DNA from: Knoxdaviesia capensis
Lineage: Eukaryota; Ascomycota; Sordariomycetes; Microascales; Gondwanamycetaceae
Length of the DNA: 64,000 nt
Reading direction: 5' to 3'
Assembly (NCBI GenBank): GCA_001510575.1
Contig: LNGK01000004.1
Coordinates: 2,974,667 to 3,038,666 of the forward strand
In this document: one piece after another, positions 21,921 through 35,092 of the stretch
Position numbering within the stretch: position 1 is the stretch's first letter
How the letters are laid out: each line of letters opens with the position of its first letter
The notes under the pieces: model-generated
What the model was told of the DNA's origin: nothing
Seen by the model: the letters and a program-made list of their open reading frames with translations, nothing else
Database searches by the model: none
Translations under genes and position numbers: made by a program

Positions 21921-24049
21921 TGCAGTGCGTGCGTGTGTGTGATGTTTCGTTTTCAACTTTGGCAGTTTGAAGAAAAAAAGAGAGGGCGTTTTCTTATTAC
22001 ATTGTTTTATATCTCTCAAACCGCTGGAGTTCCCTCCTATTTCTCGTCCTCGTTTTCTAAAATACTATATATTTCCTTTGGTTTGATTCTGTGGCGTCTG
22101 CAAGTGAGTGAGATTGTGCCTCTTGGGGGTTTCTATCTAGATAAAAGAGCATGTTTTGGGCTTGGGTTATCTTGTGTACGGCGTTTGCACGAGTGTTTTT
22201 GATACCAGCCTAGCCGTCGGTACGGAAGAAGCTCACGCCGGTGCGATATGCACCATTCCAGGCTCTCCTGTAGATATCCACCCCCTCTCGATATGTCACC
22301 CACTCCCTCACAACAGCCTCACCGTCATTCCCAATAGCGGTGAAGTCGGGTTTCGTTTCTACATCCTCGCAACCCTTTCTGCTATGGAGTCTTAGGCTCA
22401 CCGTCCGATATCTCCCTCCTCACATGAACAGAGGTACGCACAGTGGCAGAAGCTTGGCCAGATTACAGCGTTTCGTCCAGCCGATCCACCGTCGGGGGAT
22501 AAGATACGTTGCAGCGGGGGGGGGTTGGGTGGAAACTTTGACGAGGAGAGGAGATGCCTAGGGAGAGGAAAGTCTTGGACAGTTTCTTTTGTCCATGATT
22601 GGGACAGTAGCGACAAACGCTGCTCGTGGGTGGGTGGGGGGAACAGACACACAGAGAGAAAAAGAGAGAGAAGGAGACTGAAGGGACTGAAGCTGCTGAT
22701 TGCAGATGCGGTGCCCTTTGGGGCCAGATGGAGCAGGTCAACCGGGATATCGCGGCCACCGGACTGCGGCTGCTGGGTAGCTGTGGTGCACTATGTCATA
22801 TCTGGAGAGGATGCCCCCCTCCCGCCAGAAAGGGGAGGTGTGTCTCTGCCTCGCTGTCTCTACCACTCGGCCCGCGGGTACTCACAGAACGTCTCGTGTC
22901 GGACGAACGACTTCGACTTCCTGGCGTAGACGCCTCTGGGACGATGCCATCCCACTCCCACTCACTCCCACCGACACGGGATCTGGCTGTTGTCGTTTTA
23001 GGTACGCCAACAAACCCGGGAAAAACCCCAAAGATCCCTCGCAGCCCGAACGTCTCCCGCCGGCCAGCAGCTCTCTCTCGAGAACCAGTGTCCAGTGGTA
23101 AGGTTGGTGATGTCCTCGATGGAACCCTGCCATTCCAGAAAGTCCCTGCGAGATCCTTTTTTTGGCAGGGAGTGCGTGAGGTGAGTGAAGTGGGCGGGCA
23201 ACTCTAATCTGGTGTGGACATCTGGCACCATGCACCAAATCAGCAAGCAGCAAGCATGTGTCAGCGCGCATGTGTGTGAGATTTGCATGGATGGTCATTC
23301 CCACAGAAGCACAGGACATGCAAGCTTTGGTGGTGCTTTTTATAGCCGCTTCTCTCGTCTGCTCAAAGACCACGGAACCAGCATCTGAGCATGGATCAAA
23401 GGGTGCTGCTGCGCGGCCCATAAAAAGCAACAACAAGGAAACACACACGCACATGCCGAACAAAGATCCCACATCCTGACGTTTCCCTCCCCCCCATTCT
23501 GATCGGCTCTGATTCGGTGAGTTGGGTGGGAGTGGGTTACGGTAGGATTCCTGGAGAGAGCAAGAGAGAGAGACAGGTGTTGTTTTGAGTTATCATGGAC
23601 CGGGGGCGGCTCCGCTCTTGTAATCGCTCTCTGCAGTGAGCGGCGACATGAAGAAGAAAAGAAAGAAAAGAAAAAACACCCAAAGATCCCAAAGATCTTC
23701 TCTCGTGCTTCAGTGCCCTCCCCCGATACCTGCATGTGCCCGGTTTACTGCATATTTCCCACCGCCCCGATGGCCGCCTATACCGGATAAGCGACGTTTT
23801 GGGCCGGGGTTGTATGCGTTTATCGCGAAAAGCAGGCGGAAGGAGCCACTTCTCTCTCTCGATAGATGCATATCTGCTGCCAACCCAGCTTCTACACCTG
23901 TACATATACGTATTTATGGAAAGGGAGGGGAAAGTGGGATACTGCTTCGTTTGTTTTGTGAGTTATCGGCGGATTTGGCTGAATGCAGCAAGTCAGGCAC
24001 TGGGACCACAACATCATGCAAGACGCCCAAAGACGTCCATTCAAAGAAA

Positions 24050-24115
24050 GAAACAAAAAAGAAACAAAAAAGAAACAAAAAAGAAACAAAAAAGAAACAA
24101 AAAAGAAACAAAAAA
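24050..24115. repeat. Tandem array, 11-bp unit GAAACAAAAAA, six copies
   Basis: Six perfect head-to-tail copies of an 11-bp A-rich unit in the gene-free region. Confidence 0.95.
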
Positions 24116-25804
24116 GACCTTGGTGAGAGAAAAGGTGCTGCACTGGGTTTTCGGAGGCCGCCCAAATGCAGCATGTGGGTTTAGTCTTTCCTGTGGTTCT
24201 CAAGAGTGCAACCTTGCGGCGGCGGCGGAAGAAGCAAATCGGAAGATTTTCTCTTAGAGGCCAGAATAGTGCAACTCGGCCGTGCCTTGGGGTGTCCTGG
24301 AAGGAAAAAGTCTTGGAACTCTGGGCGGCGAAACGGCTTGGCTACACACAAGACATATGCATCTCCATGCTCGGTATATGTGCGATAGTGTGGTCTTGGG
24401 GGTTCTTGGGGGTTCTTGGGGTGGTGGGAGGGGCCAATAGAACCCAGAAGGTTGGCATGGATCGGTGATACCACCGAAGCAAGGCACAGAACGGCGAGAA
24501 CTGAAGCAATAGAACCGGCCTGATACCGAGAGCGAACCCCGGTATTGATTCATTCGACCCAAAGCCAAAAGGCCCTTCCTCTGCTTCGGTTCAAGTATCA
24601 GAATCAGATCTGAAAGAAGAGCAGAGACACACAGATACTTCTTAGTTAGTTCTGACTGCCGGTGTGCCCGTCTGCGTCTGGAAGCTTGGAATCTCTGGGA
24701 AGAAGGGGAGGGGGCACTTTGTCCCCTTTGCCTCCTGGTGGCGAATGTCTTCTTTCGTTCAGTCTCTGGACCGGGAGATCGGACAGTTGGACACTACACT
24801 CCGTCCAGATGTCAGGAGGGAACACAAGAAGGAAAAAAACCATGCAGCTCTTTCTTCGTATTCTGTCGCTCGAACCGACCAGCGAATGGCAGCCCAGAGA
24901 AATAAGGAACAAAAGAGGACACACCAGCTGATTTCCTTTTGATTGTTCGTGTTTTTTCGCCGCAAACCTCAACCTTCCTCTCCAGGCATGTGTGGAGTCG
25001 GCTTTTTGTGCGACTGACTGACTGTTGAGTGTTGAGTGTTGAACTGCTGTGGCCACTCACCCACAGACCACCAGATGGGAGCGATAGAGACAGACACACA
25101 GAGAGAGAGAGAGAGCAGGACCTTTGACCCGGAACGAACTGCACCCAGAGTCGCATTCTTTCTCTCCCCCCCCTGTAGACGAAAGTTCCGCCGAGTCTGC
25201 GGGAGCGGAGCGGAACAGGGCGGAGGCCAAGTGAGGAATATCGTTAGAGCGAGAGAAATACCGGATGTGGGAGAGGGAAAATGGGGGTGGGTGAGCCTTG
25301 TTCCGTTCCGTTCCTTCTCTTCTCCTGCTCACCAGGATAAAACGGGAAATCGTGGACAATATCACCGTCCCGTGCGGTAATACGTCTATCGAACGGCCAC
25401 ACGATACACACATCTTACCCTTTTTTCTTCTTCTTTCCTCTTCTTTTTCTTCTTCTCTTCTTCTCTTTTTGTTTCTTTTCCTTCTCCCACTTTAGCCCCA
25501 ACTGGACTGCTGCCCGCAAGCCAAAGTCCACTTGGCTTTTTTTTCTTGCCTCTTTGATACGCCCCATTAAAGATTCGGGAATCGGGGCAATCTCAGAAGC
25601 CGTGGGAAGAGGGACAAAAGGGCATCACCCACTTTTTTGCGTTCTGAACTTCCCTGAGGAGCGACTCACACGGCTGAAAGTCGCCCAAATGCTATGCAGC
25701 GCGCAGAACATGTCCCACCCAGGGTCTCACAAGGTGGGCACACATATCGGTGGTGATTGGCATGTATCAAACGGGGGATTGACGGCGATCCTTCCAACAG
25801 AAAA

Positions 25805-25806
<2 letters not shown>

Positions 25807-25854
<48 letters not shown>
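25807..25854. repeat. (CA)24 microsatellite
   Basis: 48 bp of perfect CA, the longest dinucleotide run in the window, inside the gene-free region. Confidence 0.95.
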
Positions 25855-25856
<2 letters not shown>

Positions 25857-26382
25857 TAACATGCGTTTCATTGCGGTTTGGCTGGTGGTGGTGCTCGGTT
25901 GACGCCTCAGTTGAGCCTTGCCATTGGTGGGCTGGGTCGGGCGGCGCTGAAAAGGGCACAGCAAAACCCTTAATACGTGAGATGGCCTTCATTCCTATAT
26001 GCCACACACCAGACTGGCTGGCTGTACGCGTGAGAATGCAGTATGCACAGTCACAGTTCACGACAAGTGGCCGTGAGATGATGGATATAACCGCACATAC
26101 TGTACAGACCGTGAACAGGAGTGAGAAGGAGCGAGGGAAAAAAGAGAAAGAAAAAACCAAAAAGAAAAACCCACGACCACACCCCAGAAGCCATCATCGC
26201 GGTGATTCGAAGCAGCGGTTGTCAGAAAATCATTGAATCAACATGCCGCGAGTCGAACTCACTAGTCTCTTGGGGATCGAAATACACACGCATAACCGCG
26301 ATATATGAAGTATGAACACAACACGTGCTGCTGGGGAGTCTAGGAAGGAGCGATCGCGAAGATGGGGGAAGGGGCGATGGGC

Positions 26383-26420
26383 GAGAGAAGGAGCGATGGG
26401 TGAGAGAAGGAGCGATGGGT
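26383..26420. repeat. 19-bp tandem repeat (GAGAGAAGGAGCGATGGGT)
   Basis: Two perfect 19-bp copies, with a decayed copy upstream (from about 26361). The unit contains AAGGAGCGAT, overlapping the dispersed GGAAGGAGCGA motif found 40 bp upstream at 26343. Confidence 0.85.
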
Positions 26421-27694
26421 GAGGTGAGAGTCTGAGAGACAGACATCAAAGCCACTGCAGGAGGAAGAACGAAGGCCTTGGCAGACGCGCCTAAGCCGCA
26501 GGAGACAGCAGCATCACTAAAAAAAGCATTTCTGCCCTCGGGTTATTGCGATGCGATTTCGACATACTGTACATACAGTATACACACTCTCTCTCCATGG
26601 CCAAGACGGCATCCGGAAGATTCTTTTTTGCTCTTGATTGCAACGTGATTTCCTGGGCAGACATAAGCCTCAACGCAACGAGATTTGACAGCTGGAGACC
26701 TCCTCCACCTCATTAGTGTCTGTCTGTACTGTATGTACGGTCTCCAACAACGACACCCACCACGACGTGGCTCGGCACACAGCCAGAGATGCTCAGCTTC
26801 TTAGCCCCTCGCGAGATTCTCAACACGGAGGGGTTGTTGGTGGACGGACGGACGAACAAAGCGGAGAGATAAAGTACGCCCGAGAGCAGTTGACTCTTTT
26901 CGCTGTGTTATACGCTTTTCGACCACCTGCATACAGGTACTTCACCGACTCTAACACCACAAAGAGGGAAAAGAAAACCCCCCCTTCCCGGATATCGAAA
27001 CTCCTCCCCCATTAAGGTCTAAATCTCGCTTAGAAGGCCCGGTCGAGGTACCTTGCCTGGGAAATCCCCCCCCAGAGTGACATGGGAGACGAGCTACTAC
27101 TGCTGAGGGGATGATGACCTGTACCAGTGAAGGTAATGTAATGTTGGCTAATCAATCAATATATGCGGGAAGGAGGAGTAGCCCCTTCGGCAATAATGGG
27201 AGGGAGAGAGAGCGAGAGAGCGAGAGAGAGAACATAGCCAACTCAATACCTCTACGAGTACTGGCCACTAGCTTCATCGTTCTTCGGGCCCCTCCATGTC
27301 CCCATTCCGCAGTCCAACTCCGACAACAGAAGCGGTCTCCGCGATATACGACTACGGAGTGACCTTTCTCGCGCGCTGCACGCTAAATAAACCGGAGAAA
27401 AAACAGCCACTAGATGAGAAAGAGAGCGAGAGAAAGTTAAAGCCGCCGCCCGCAAATGCTAGTACTTCGTGGCTACAGGTTTCTCTCCCGCTAAAAAGGC
27501 TAAATGAGAGAGCACATAGTGTACAGTACACTTTCCATGTCTCGATGTGCCTTTTTTTCAGGCCAGACAGATCAAGGGGGTGCTTTCTTTGAGGCATGAG
27601 TTCAGTACCGCTGCCACCACCGCCAGAGTTCGAAATGAGTGAGACGGCTCTACACAGCTTGGAACGACGGCAACGCCCCGAAGACGTGGCGGCG

Positions 27695-27697
<3 letters not shown>

Positions 27698-27729
<32 letters not shown>
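27698..27729. repeat. (AC)16 microsatellite
   Basis: Perfect 32-bp AC run in the gene-free region. Confidence 0.95.
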
Positions 27730-27731
<2 letters not shown>

Positions 27732-28874
27732 GTAACAGTCTGGGAGAGAAGCTGCTGGCCCTGAACTTCCCTCCACCGTGTGCATGCGGCACACTCGAGA
27801 GCCAGTCAGCCTTGAGACGTGGCTGGGGGGCAGCAGCAGAGACACCCAGAATGCCCATTGCCCAGTGAAAAAGGATACACAACCTGTCCAGGGCAGTAAA
27901 TTACTCCGGACCAGATACCCAAGTTACAGACCAGCTTGGAAATGACTGCAAATTTCCTGGCCATCTATCCATCCACACCACCCACAGACATTCACTCGCT
28001 CACCCAGGGGTGGCTCCGGCTCCCAGACTCACACACTTAGCCCCCTTCAGAATCGTCTCTTTCTCGTCCATCCAGATAAGCGCCCAGGGCCAAGAAATAT
28101 GCACCACTGCACCAAGTCTCAACTTCTAGCTTATTGTTCTTTTTGTGTTCTTTTTTCTTCTGCTTCTGGGAACTTCTTCTCCTGCTTCTCCCGTGTTGCT
28201 CGCTCGTTCCGGTGCGGCGGTGTACTAGATTATACTGCTGCAACGCGCCTTTTTTACAAAAGGGCCCGGCCTACACTTTCGTATATATGCGCTGCTATAT
28301 GCATCCTCGGTATTGGCCCGCCCCCCGTTTTTGCCAAATGAAAGGGTGGTGAGATTTTCGACATTTTACATTTCCTTCCCATTCGTGTGTGCTATCGGGC
28401 CCTTTCTCTGTTCCCGATAGGCCCGAGGACGACGGCGTGGCCGAGGCATCCGTGGGTGACTTATGTACACAGACATGGTAGGGCAAAGGTGAACGACATA
28501 CAGAACTGCATACTCGTATAGGCGTTATAGGGCGGTAGTATTAAAAGAGAAGAAAAAAAATGAAGAAAAACAAACGTGGTGAACTTTGCTGGGCTGACGT
28601 TATTCATTGCGTCTGTTTGACCTCGCCATGATGATTATGAGGCCGTATATGTATGTACAGAACCTACACAGATAGATGAAGATCTGGGAAGGGAAGTCAC
28701 TCACTCGCACATAGTTCCTGCCCAAAGAGTCGACAGCCAACTCTGCACCTGCGTACAAGTGTCTGCCAACTGGCAGCTGCCGTAACATTCGTCGTTCTTC
28801 GTACAAGCAACTGGCTTCGTGATACCCATCTAGACCAGAATGCTCCAACATCTCCCAGCTTCTCTGCTCTTCTG

Positions 28875-28876
<2 letters not shown>

Positions 28877-28908
<32 letters not shown>
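28877..28908. repeat. (AC)16 microsatellite
   Basis: Perfect 32-bp AC run in the gene-free region. Confidence 0.95.
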
Positions 28909-28910
<2 letters not shown>

Positions 28911-29746
28911 ACCACCCGCCACTGTCTAGCACATTCTGCATGCTCGCACAAGACATGTCTCCGACCATCTCTTTTCTTCTTAGGTGCCACTGTTTTTACT
29001 CGTTCAGTCCGTTCGCTTTATCGGCCATCTCTTTTTTATGTACAGTACACACAGATACATGGGCACTTCCTCCAGAACATTCATGGTCTATGCTTCGCAC
29101 TTTTGTCAAGCCAACTTCCCAAGCAAGGAAACCCGTTTGCATTTGCTTGACCGTTGTATTTGGTATCTCTGTACAGTACAGTATTTGCCTCCCCCCGGCC
29201 TCTCTCTCTCTTTCCCCCCCATTCCACCCATCCATCCCTCATTCTCTGCCCTGTTCCACCCTTTTCCCTTTCCCTGTCCTGTAAATGGTTGGCTTCCCTG
29301 CTTGTAACACCAAGGTCGCAGGTCGCGGCTCCGCAGATCCCAAAAGTCAAAAGTCTGTGTGTGGTATTGCAGTTTAATGTCCAGCGGCGGCCCAGTGTTA
29401 CTGGGGAACAGCTCCCCCTTTTGGGAGAAGTGAGAGTGAGTGTCAGACAGCGGAGGTTGCAGATAGCCAACACTTTCTTACCAGCTCCCACTATAGGTAG
29501 TACTCTGGCTGCTTTTCCTATAAGCCTGTGAAGGAAGAAGTCCTCCTGCTTCTCTTCCCGCCCGTTCCCTCTCTCTTCTTATATACATGACCTTTTGTTT
29601 CGTCTCTCTCCCTTTCTCTCTATGCCCCTTCCCGTGTCTGTCGCCCGCGCCTCTCAAACACTAATCGCCTCTTCGGTCTGGTCTATTTGTGGTGACTGAC
29701 ATTTGCTGGTAAGTGCTTGTCTGGCTGTCCCTGTTTTTGCCGCCCC

Positions 29747-29750
<4 letters not shown>

Positions 29751-29776
<26 letters not shown>
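29751..29776. repeat. (AC)13 microsatellite
   Basis: Perfect 26-bp AC run, 1.3 kb upstream of PSD2. Confidence 0.95.
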
Positions 29777-29777
<1 letters not shown>

Positions 29778-31099
29778 TGCATACCAATATCCGGAGTTAC
29801 ATACTTAACTACATACAACCCCCCCGTGTGTGTGTGTGTCTCGGGTCTCCTGTCTCTCCTAACTCCTTCATCTTCCATACCTACCTACATAGCTAACATC
29901 GTCCGCTGCTTTCTTATACAGCTTGAGCTTCTTTAGCCTCTTAGCCTCCTTTTTTTTCTTCGTTTTTTTTTTTTTTGCTCGTAACCCGCGCCGGTCGAAC
30001 AAAGTCCGAAATCACGAGCCTCGATCGATTACTATTCTGGTCCACGCGTCTATACCGTCATATCCCAAGAAATCCAACTTACATCATTCTTGCCCGTTGG
30101 CCGAATTATCCGTGTCCGCCTCCGTTTGTTGCTCGGCCTCTTTCGAACAACGCCGCGCCTCGATATACACTACACTACACTACACACACCACTCCTGATT
30201 CAGCCTTGGAGTCCTCTCTGCTCTCTGCTTCCTGAATTTCTCCAACATAACGCTTCTGTTCTGCCGTGCTCCCCCAAGGCGTCCCATGGTTCATTGGTTG
30301 CTCTGTCGGTGCTGCGGCTGGCCAAGCAGACTCGAACGTGTCGTGTTCGTTGCATAAGAAAAAGACGGAAGCCATTCCTTCTGACCAATTCCCCCTCTGC
30401 GTCCGCTTCTGCTTAGGTGGGCGGTATCTCCACACGGGCTGATCTTCCCGCACAGAGAATGAAGCTTCCCGTTTGCCGGACTCGTGTCTTTTCTCTCGTT
30501 TGAAGAGGTCTGAACTAGTGACGTGAATCTGCACGCGCTGCCGGACATAGCACACACACCTCAGCACATCCCACTTTCAGCACTCTCCACTCGATCCTCA
30601 ACGCCTTACCTGTGAGGTCACCACAGACAAGTTCATGCTTCCTGCTGTGGACGAATGATATATATCATCTATCACTGCCACCATCAGTCAACCAGTTGCC
30701 CGCCAGCTGCCAACGCAAGCTTTTCCCAGCTCGAACGGTGCCCGTTAGTCTACAGCGTCCAACTCCAGCCTGCAGCATCCTAAACGATTGCCGACAGCGC
30801 CTAACCCGCCTGAACGACGCCAATCCTTCTGCCATCTGTCAGCCCTTCAGCACTGCCCAGCGCCCATAGCCGCTAATTACTTAGAGCGACCCTGAATTCG
30901 TGTTTCCCGCTAGCTGCATTTTTCCGTTTAGCTGCATTTTCTCTCCGGGAAGGCACACGACGCCACTTTCATTGGGGAGCTATTCTTGGTTGGATAGGAA
31001 GTCCACTGGGCCTCATTTATTTTTAAGGCCCCCCCGATCCCGTTTGGGGCTTTTTCGTCTCTTTTTCCCCTTTTTCCTCTTCTTTTCCTCTTCTTCACA

Positions 31100-34000
31100 A
31101 TGGTTCTGCGAATCATCCCGACTCGGTTGAAATCCACAACCTCTCTCACGAGTCGAAGAAGCAGCCGAACAAACAGTCGAAGCAACAGCCCAAAACCCGC
31201 GAGCGGCACCATGAGCCCCAAAGAGATTGCGCCATTGACCCTGAGGGTGTCGATATTGAAGGTAAACGATTCTATTGCCTGTTTCTCGTGCCGATTGGAT
31301 GCCATGACGATGTCTCAAGAGGCTTTGTCTGTTTTTGCTTCACCTTTGCGGCGCTTGAAAAGCTCTTAACTCCGGACTTCTAACGTGTATTCATTTTTTC
31401 TTGCTACAGGGCCGAAATCTCGCCGCGAAAGACCGAGGTGGAACGTCCGATCCGGTATGAATATATCCCCACCACAGTCAGGACATTTTCTGCCTGTCTC
31501 CGTTTGTCTGCGTGTTTTGTTGTGTTTGCTGGTTGAAGTGGCTTTATTTTTTCTTCTCTTCAGCTGCACACCCCCACCACTGTTTCAACCAAACCGGATG
31601 GCCTTGCGCCCAATACCGGCCTCCCAATCGCGCAGTTTTGCCCCATTCAGCCTTTAGCTCGCATTCCTGACCAACGTCGATTGTGGTTGGAACAACCCTG
31701 CTAACCCTTACATTTCCTGACTGTAGTACATCGTCGTCACGGCTGGAGACGCCAAAGTCATCACCCACTCGATCCCCAAGAGCCTCAACCCCGAATGGAA
31801 CGTTACCGAGGACATGCCGATCTCGTCCGATCGGAGCCTGCTTCTCGATGTTATATGCTGGGACAAGGACCGCTTTGGCAAGGACTACATGGGCGAATTT
31901 GACCTGGCTCTGGAGGAGATCTTTGCCAACGACTCGCCGTCGCAGGAGCCGCGATGGTACCCGCTCAAGAGCAAGAAGCCCGGCAGGAAGACGAGCATAG
32001 TTTCTGGCGAGGTCCAGCTCCAGTTCACCCTGTTGGACTCGCTGAACCCGGCTGCCACGCCCGAGCAGATCATGCAGAAGTTCTACTCCATTGCCAAGGC
32101 CGACCTGGACAACCTTAGCCGCAAACCGTCGATTCCCGCGCTTTCTGCGGCTTCTGCTACTGCTACCCCCCCCCCCGCCACTATCTCGACCGCCCCCACT
32201 GGTACCACCGACGATGATGAGGACGACGAAGAAGACACCGAGGAGACCGACGAGCCCTCTTCCGGTGCCGCAAAGACCGAGCTGGCTGAGAGACGCAAGC
32301 GCCACCTCCGCGTCAAGGGCCTGAAGAAGCGCCGCCGCCAGAAGGCCTACGAATTTACAAACTCCGAGTCTGACGTTCTCGGCATCATCTTCCTCGAAAT
32401 CGCCAGCATCTCCGATCTGCCTCCCGAGTCGAACATGACCCGTACCGGCTTCGACATGGATCCGTTTGTGGTCGCGTCGCTGGGCAAGAAGACCCACCGG
32501 ACCCGCCGCATCCGCCACAGCCTTAACCCCGTCTTCAACGAGAAGATGATCTTCCAGGTCATGGCCAAGGAGCAGGCGTACTCGTTCTCCTTCACCGTCA
32601 TCGATCACGACCGCTACTCCGGCAACGACTTCATTGCCTCGTGCGCACTCCCCGTGCGCGACCTCATCGACCGTTGCCCCCAGGCCGACCCCGAAACTGG
32701 CTTGTACCACCTCCGCGATGTCCCCGAGTACGTGCCGACCCGTCGCCCGCGACTCAGGAAGCTGGCCCTCTCGCGCTCGTCATCCAGCCAGAGTCTTTCC
32801 AAGCTTATCCGCCCTCCTCTTAACCGGACGCCGTCGGCTCTTGGTACTCAGAGTGAGGGCAGCACCATGGCGGCTCCCATCCCCATCCCCACCCCCACTC
32901 CTGCGGCATCGGGAGTCGACATGTTGGGCGTGTCGGGATCCCCTGGAGCTGAGCTGAGCACTTCGCCGCTTGATTCCGCTCCTCTTCATGGCGCGGCCGA
33001 CGATGAAGACGCCGATTTCGTCCCCATGTCTCTCCCTCTGCGCATGAAGAATGTCGACAAGTGGGAGGACCGCCACTCGCCGGTGCTCTACCTGCGGGCC
33101 AAGTACATGCCGTATGCGGCCCTGCGCCAGCAGTTCTGGCGGTCGATGCTGAAGCAGTACGACACTGATGAGAGCGGCCGCATCAGCAAGGTCGAGCTGA
33201 CCACCATGTTGGACACGCTGGGCTCGACTCTGCGGGACTCCACCATTGACAGCTTCTTCCAGCGTTTCCCCCACAAGGCCTCCATCGCCGATGACGAAGA
33301 TGGCCTGACTTTCGACGAGGCCGTCATCTGCCTGGAGGACCAGCTGGAGGCCAAGAGCCGTCTGCCGGTGTTGTCGGAGCATGTCCGCACTGCTCTGGCG
33401 GCCGAGTCGGATAAGACTCAGAGCAAACAGCTGTCGGCCGTGGCAAGCCCGGCTCGCACCGGCACATCCACACCTTCGGTTGCGCCCATCCAGGGTCCAA
33501 GCGCCAGTGAGACGTCGGATCTTAGCTCGCAGAGCTGGTTGCCCGTAGCAGCGACGTCTTCCTCGTCGTCGTCCTCGTCTTCGTCCCGGTCGACGACTAC
33601 CGCCTCCCCGCCCGACGGCTCCCACGACGTCACCGAGCTCGGCGACGAGGGCCGTGAGGAGCACGTGGTGGAGATCATGCAGTGCCCCATCTGCCACCAG
33701 CCCCGGTTGAACAAGCGCAAGGATGCCGATATCATCACGCATATTGCGACGTGTGCCAGCCAGGACTGGCGCCAGGTCAACACTCTGATGCTGGGCGGAT
33801 TCGTCACGGCCAGCCAGGCGCAGCGCAAGTGGTACTCCAAGGTGCTGACCAAGATTTCCTATGGCGGCTACAAGGTCGGCGCGAACTCGGCGAACATTCT
33901 CGTGCAGGACCGGTTGACGGGCCTGATCAACGAGGAGAAGATGAGCGTCTATGTGCGATTGGGCATTCGGCTTCTGTATAAGGGGTTGAAGGGTAACAGC

Positions 34001-35092
34001 ATGGAGATCAAGCGAAGTAAGTGTTCACCGGTGGTTTTTTTTTTTTTTTTTGTGGTTGCATAATCTTTGAGACTCACACTAACTCGTTTTTCTGCAGTCC
34101 GTAAACTACTCAAGAGCCTCAGCATCAAGCAGGGCAAGAAGTTTGAAGACCCGTCGTCGAAGGAGGCCATCCCCAAGTTCATCGAGTTCCACCAGCTTGA
34201 CATGTCGGAGGTTCTGCAGCCTCTGGACCAGTTCAAGAACTTCAACGAGTTCTTCTACCGGGCCTTGAAGCCCGATGCCCGGCCGGTGTCGGCGCCGAAC
34301 AACCCGCGCATTGTGGTGTCCCCGGCCGACTGCCGGACGGTGGTGTACAACCGCATCGACCAGGCGACGATGGTATGGGTCAAGGGCCGCGAGTTCTCGG
34401 TCAAGAGACTGCTGGGCGACGCGTACCCGGACGACGTCAAGCGGTATGAGACCAACGGCGCGCTGGGCATCTTCCGGCTGGCGCCGCAGGACTACCACCG
34501 GTTCCACATTCCCGTAGACGGCGTGATGGGCAAGCCGGTGACGATTGCAGGCGAGTACTACACGGTGAACCCGATGGCCATCCGGTCGAGCCTGGACGTG
34601 TACGGCGAGAACGTGCGCATCCTGGTGCCGATCGATAGCGTCGAGCACGGCCGCGTGATGGTGATCTGTGTGGGCGCGATGATGGTCGGCAGCACGGTGA
34701 TCACGCAGACCGAGGGCAACGTGGTGAAGCGCGGCGACGAGCTGGGCTACTTCAAGTTTGGCGGGTCGACGCTGCTGGTGCTCTTCGAGGAGGGCCGCGT
34801 CAAGTTCGACAGCGACCTCACGGAGAACTCGAACATTGCGCTGGAGACGCTGGTGCGGGTCGGCATGTCGATTGGCCACTCGCCGGGCGAGCCGCAGTGG
34901 GCGCCGGATGTGCGCACGGCGAAGAGCACGGCGGCGGTCACCGACGAGGAGAAGGCGGCGGCCGCGCGGCGCATCCAGGGCCAGGGCGCGCAGGCGCTGC
35001 TGGGCGGCGGCGAGTCGTCGGATTACAGCGGCGACGAGTCGTTGGCGGCGGCGTTTACGCGCAGTATTGCGTCGGGGGCGCCGTTGCAATAG
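31100..35092 (+). CDS. PSD2: Phosphatidylserine decarboxylase proenzyme 2 (Psd2, two C2 domains)
   Basis: Exons 31100-31261, 31410-31454, 31727-34016 and 34098-35092; introns of 149, 272 and 81 nt; 1163 residues. Psd2 makes phosphatidylethanolamine from phosphatidylserine in the Golgi/endosome system. Order: a basic Ser/Arg-rich N-terminus; C2 domain about 45-185 (LKGRNLAAKDRGGTSDPYIVV, LNPEWN); C2 about 284-405 (GFDMDPFVVASLG, LNPVFNEKMIF, DHDRYSGNDFIAS); EF-hand-like DTDESGRISKVE at 548-559; a Cys/His cluster CPICHQPRL...HIATC near 721; then the catalytic domain from about 833 with YHRFHIPVDG and the self-cleavage motif VGST (Gly1030-Ser1031), where the pyruvoyl group forms. Exon 2 is a 45-nt micro-exon. 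The leader is a strong CT tract. Confidence 0.96.

Larger units (their letters stand above)
21921..31099. other. 9.2 kb gene-free, repeat-dense region
   Basis: I find no protein gene, tRNA or rRNA in this interval. Open frames are short, lack G/C-rich third positions and are often just translated repeats. It contains (CA)24, two (AC)16 tracts and (AC)13, an 11-bp tandem array (24050-24115), a 19-bp tandem (26383-26420), three GTACAGTAC palindromes and one GGAAGGAGCGA. The last 100 bp (31000-31099) are the pyrimidine-rich leader of PSD2. Transcribed non-coding RNA or a very long leader cannot be judged from sequence. Confidence 0.6.

Noticed and set aside
22626..23207. Overlapping frames of up to 196 residues in the gene-free region
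   Set aside because: Both strands are open at once, composition is non-coding, and no start context, domains or introns are visible.
26248..26290. tRNA-like T-arm (GAGTTCGACTCGCGG on the minus strand)
   Set aside because: No acceptor stem, anticodon arm or D-arm can be built around it.
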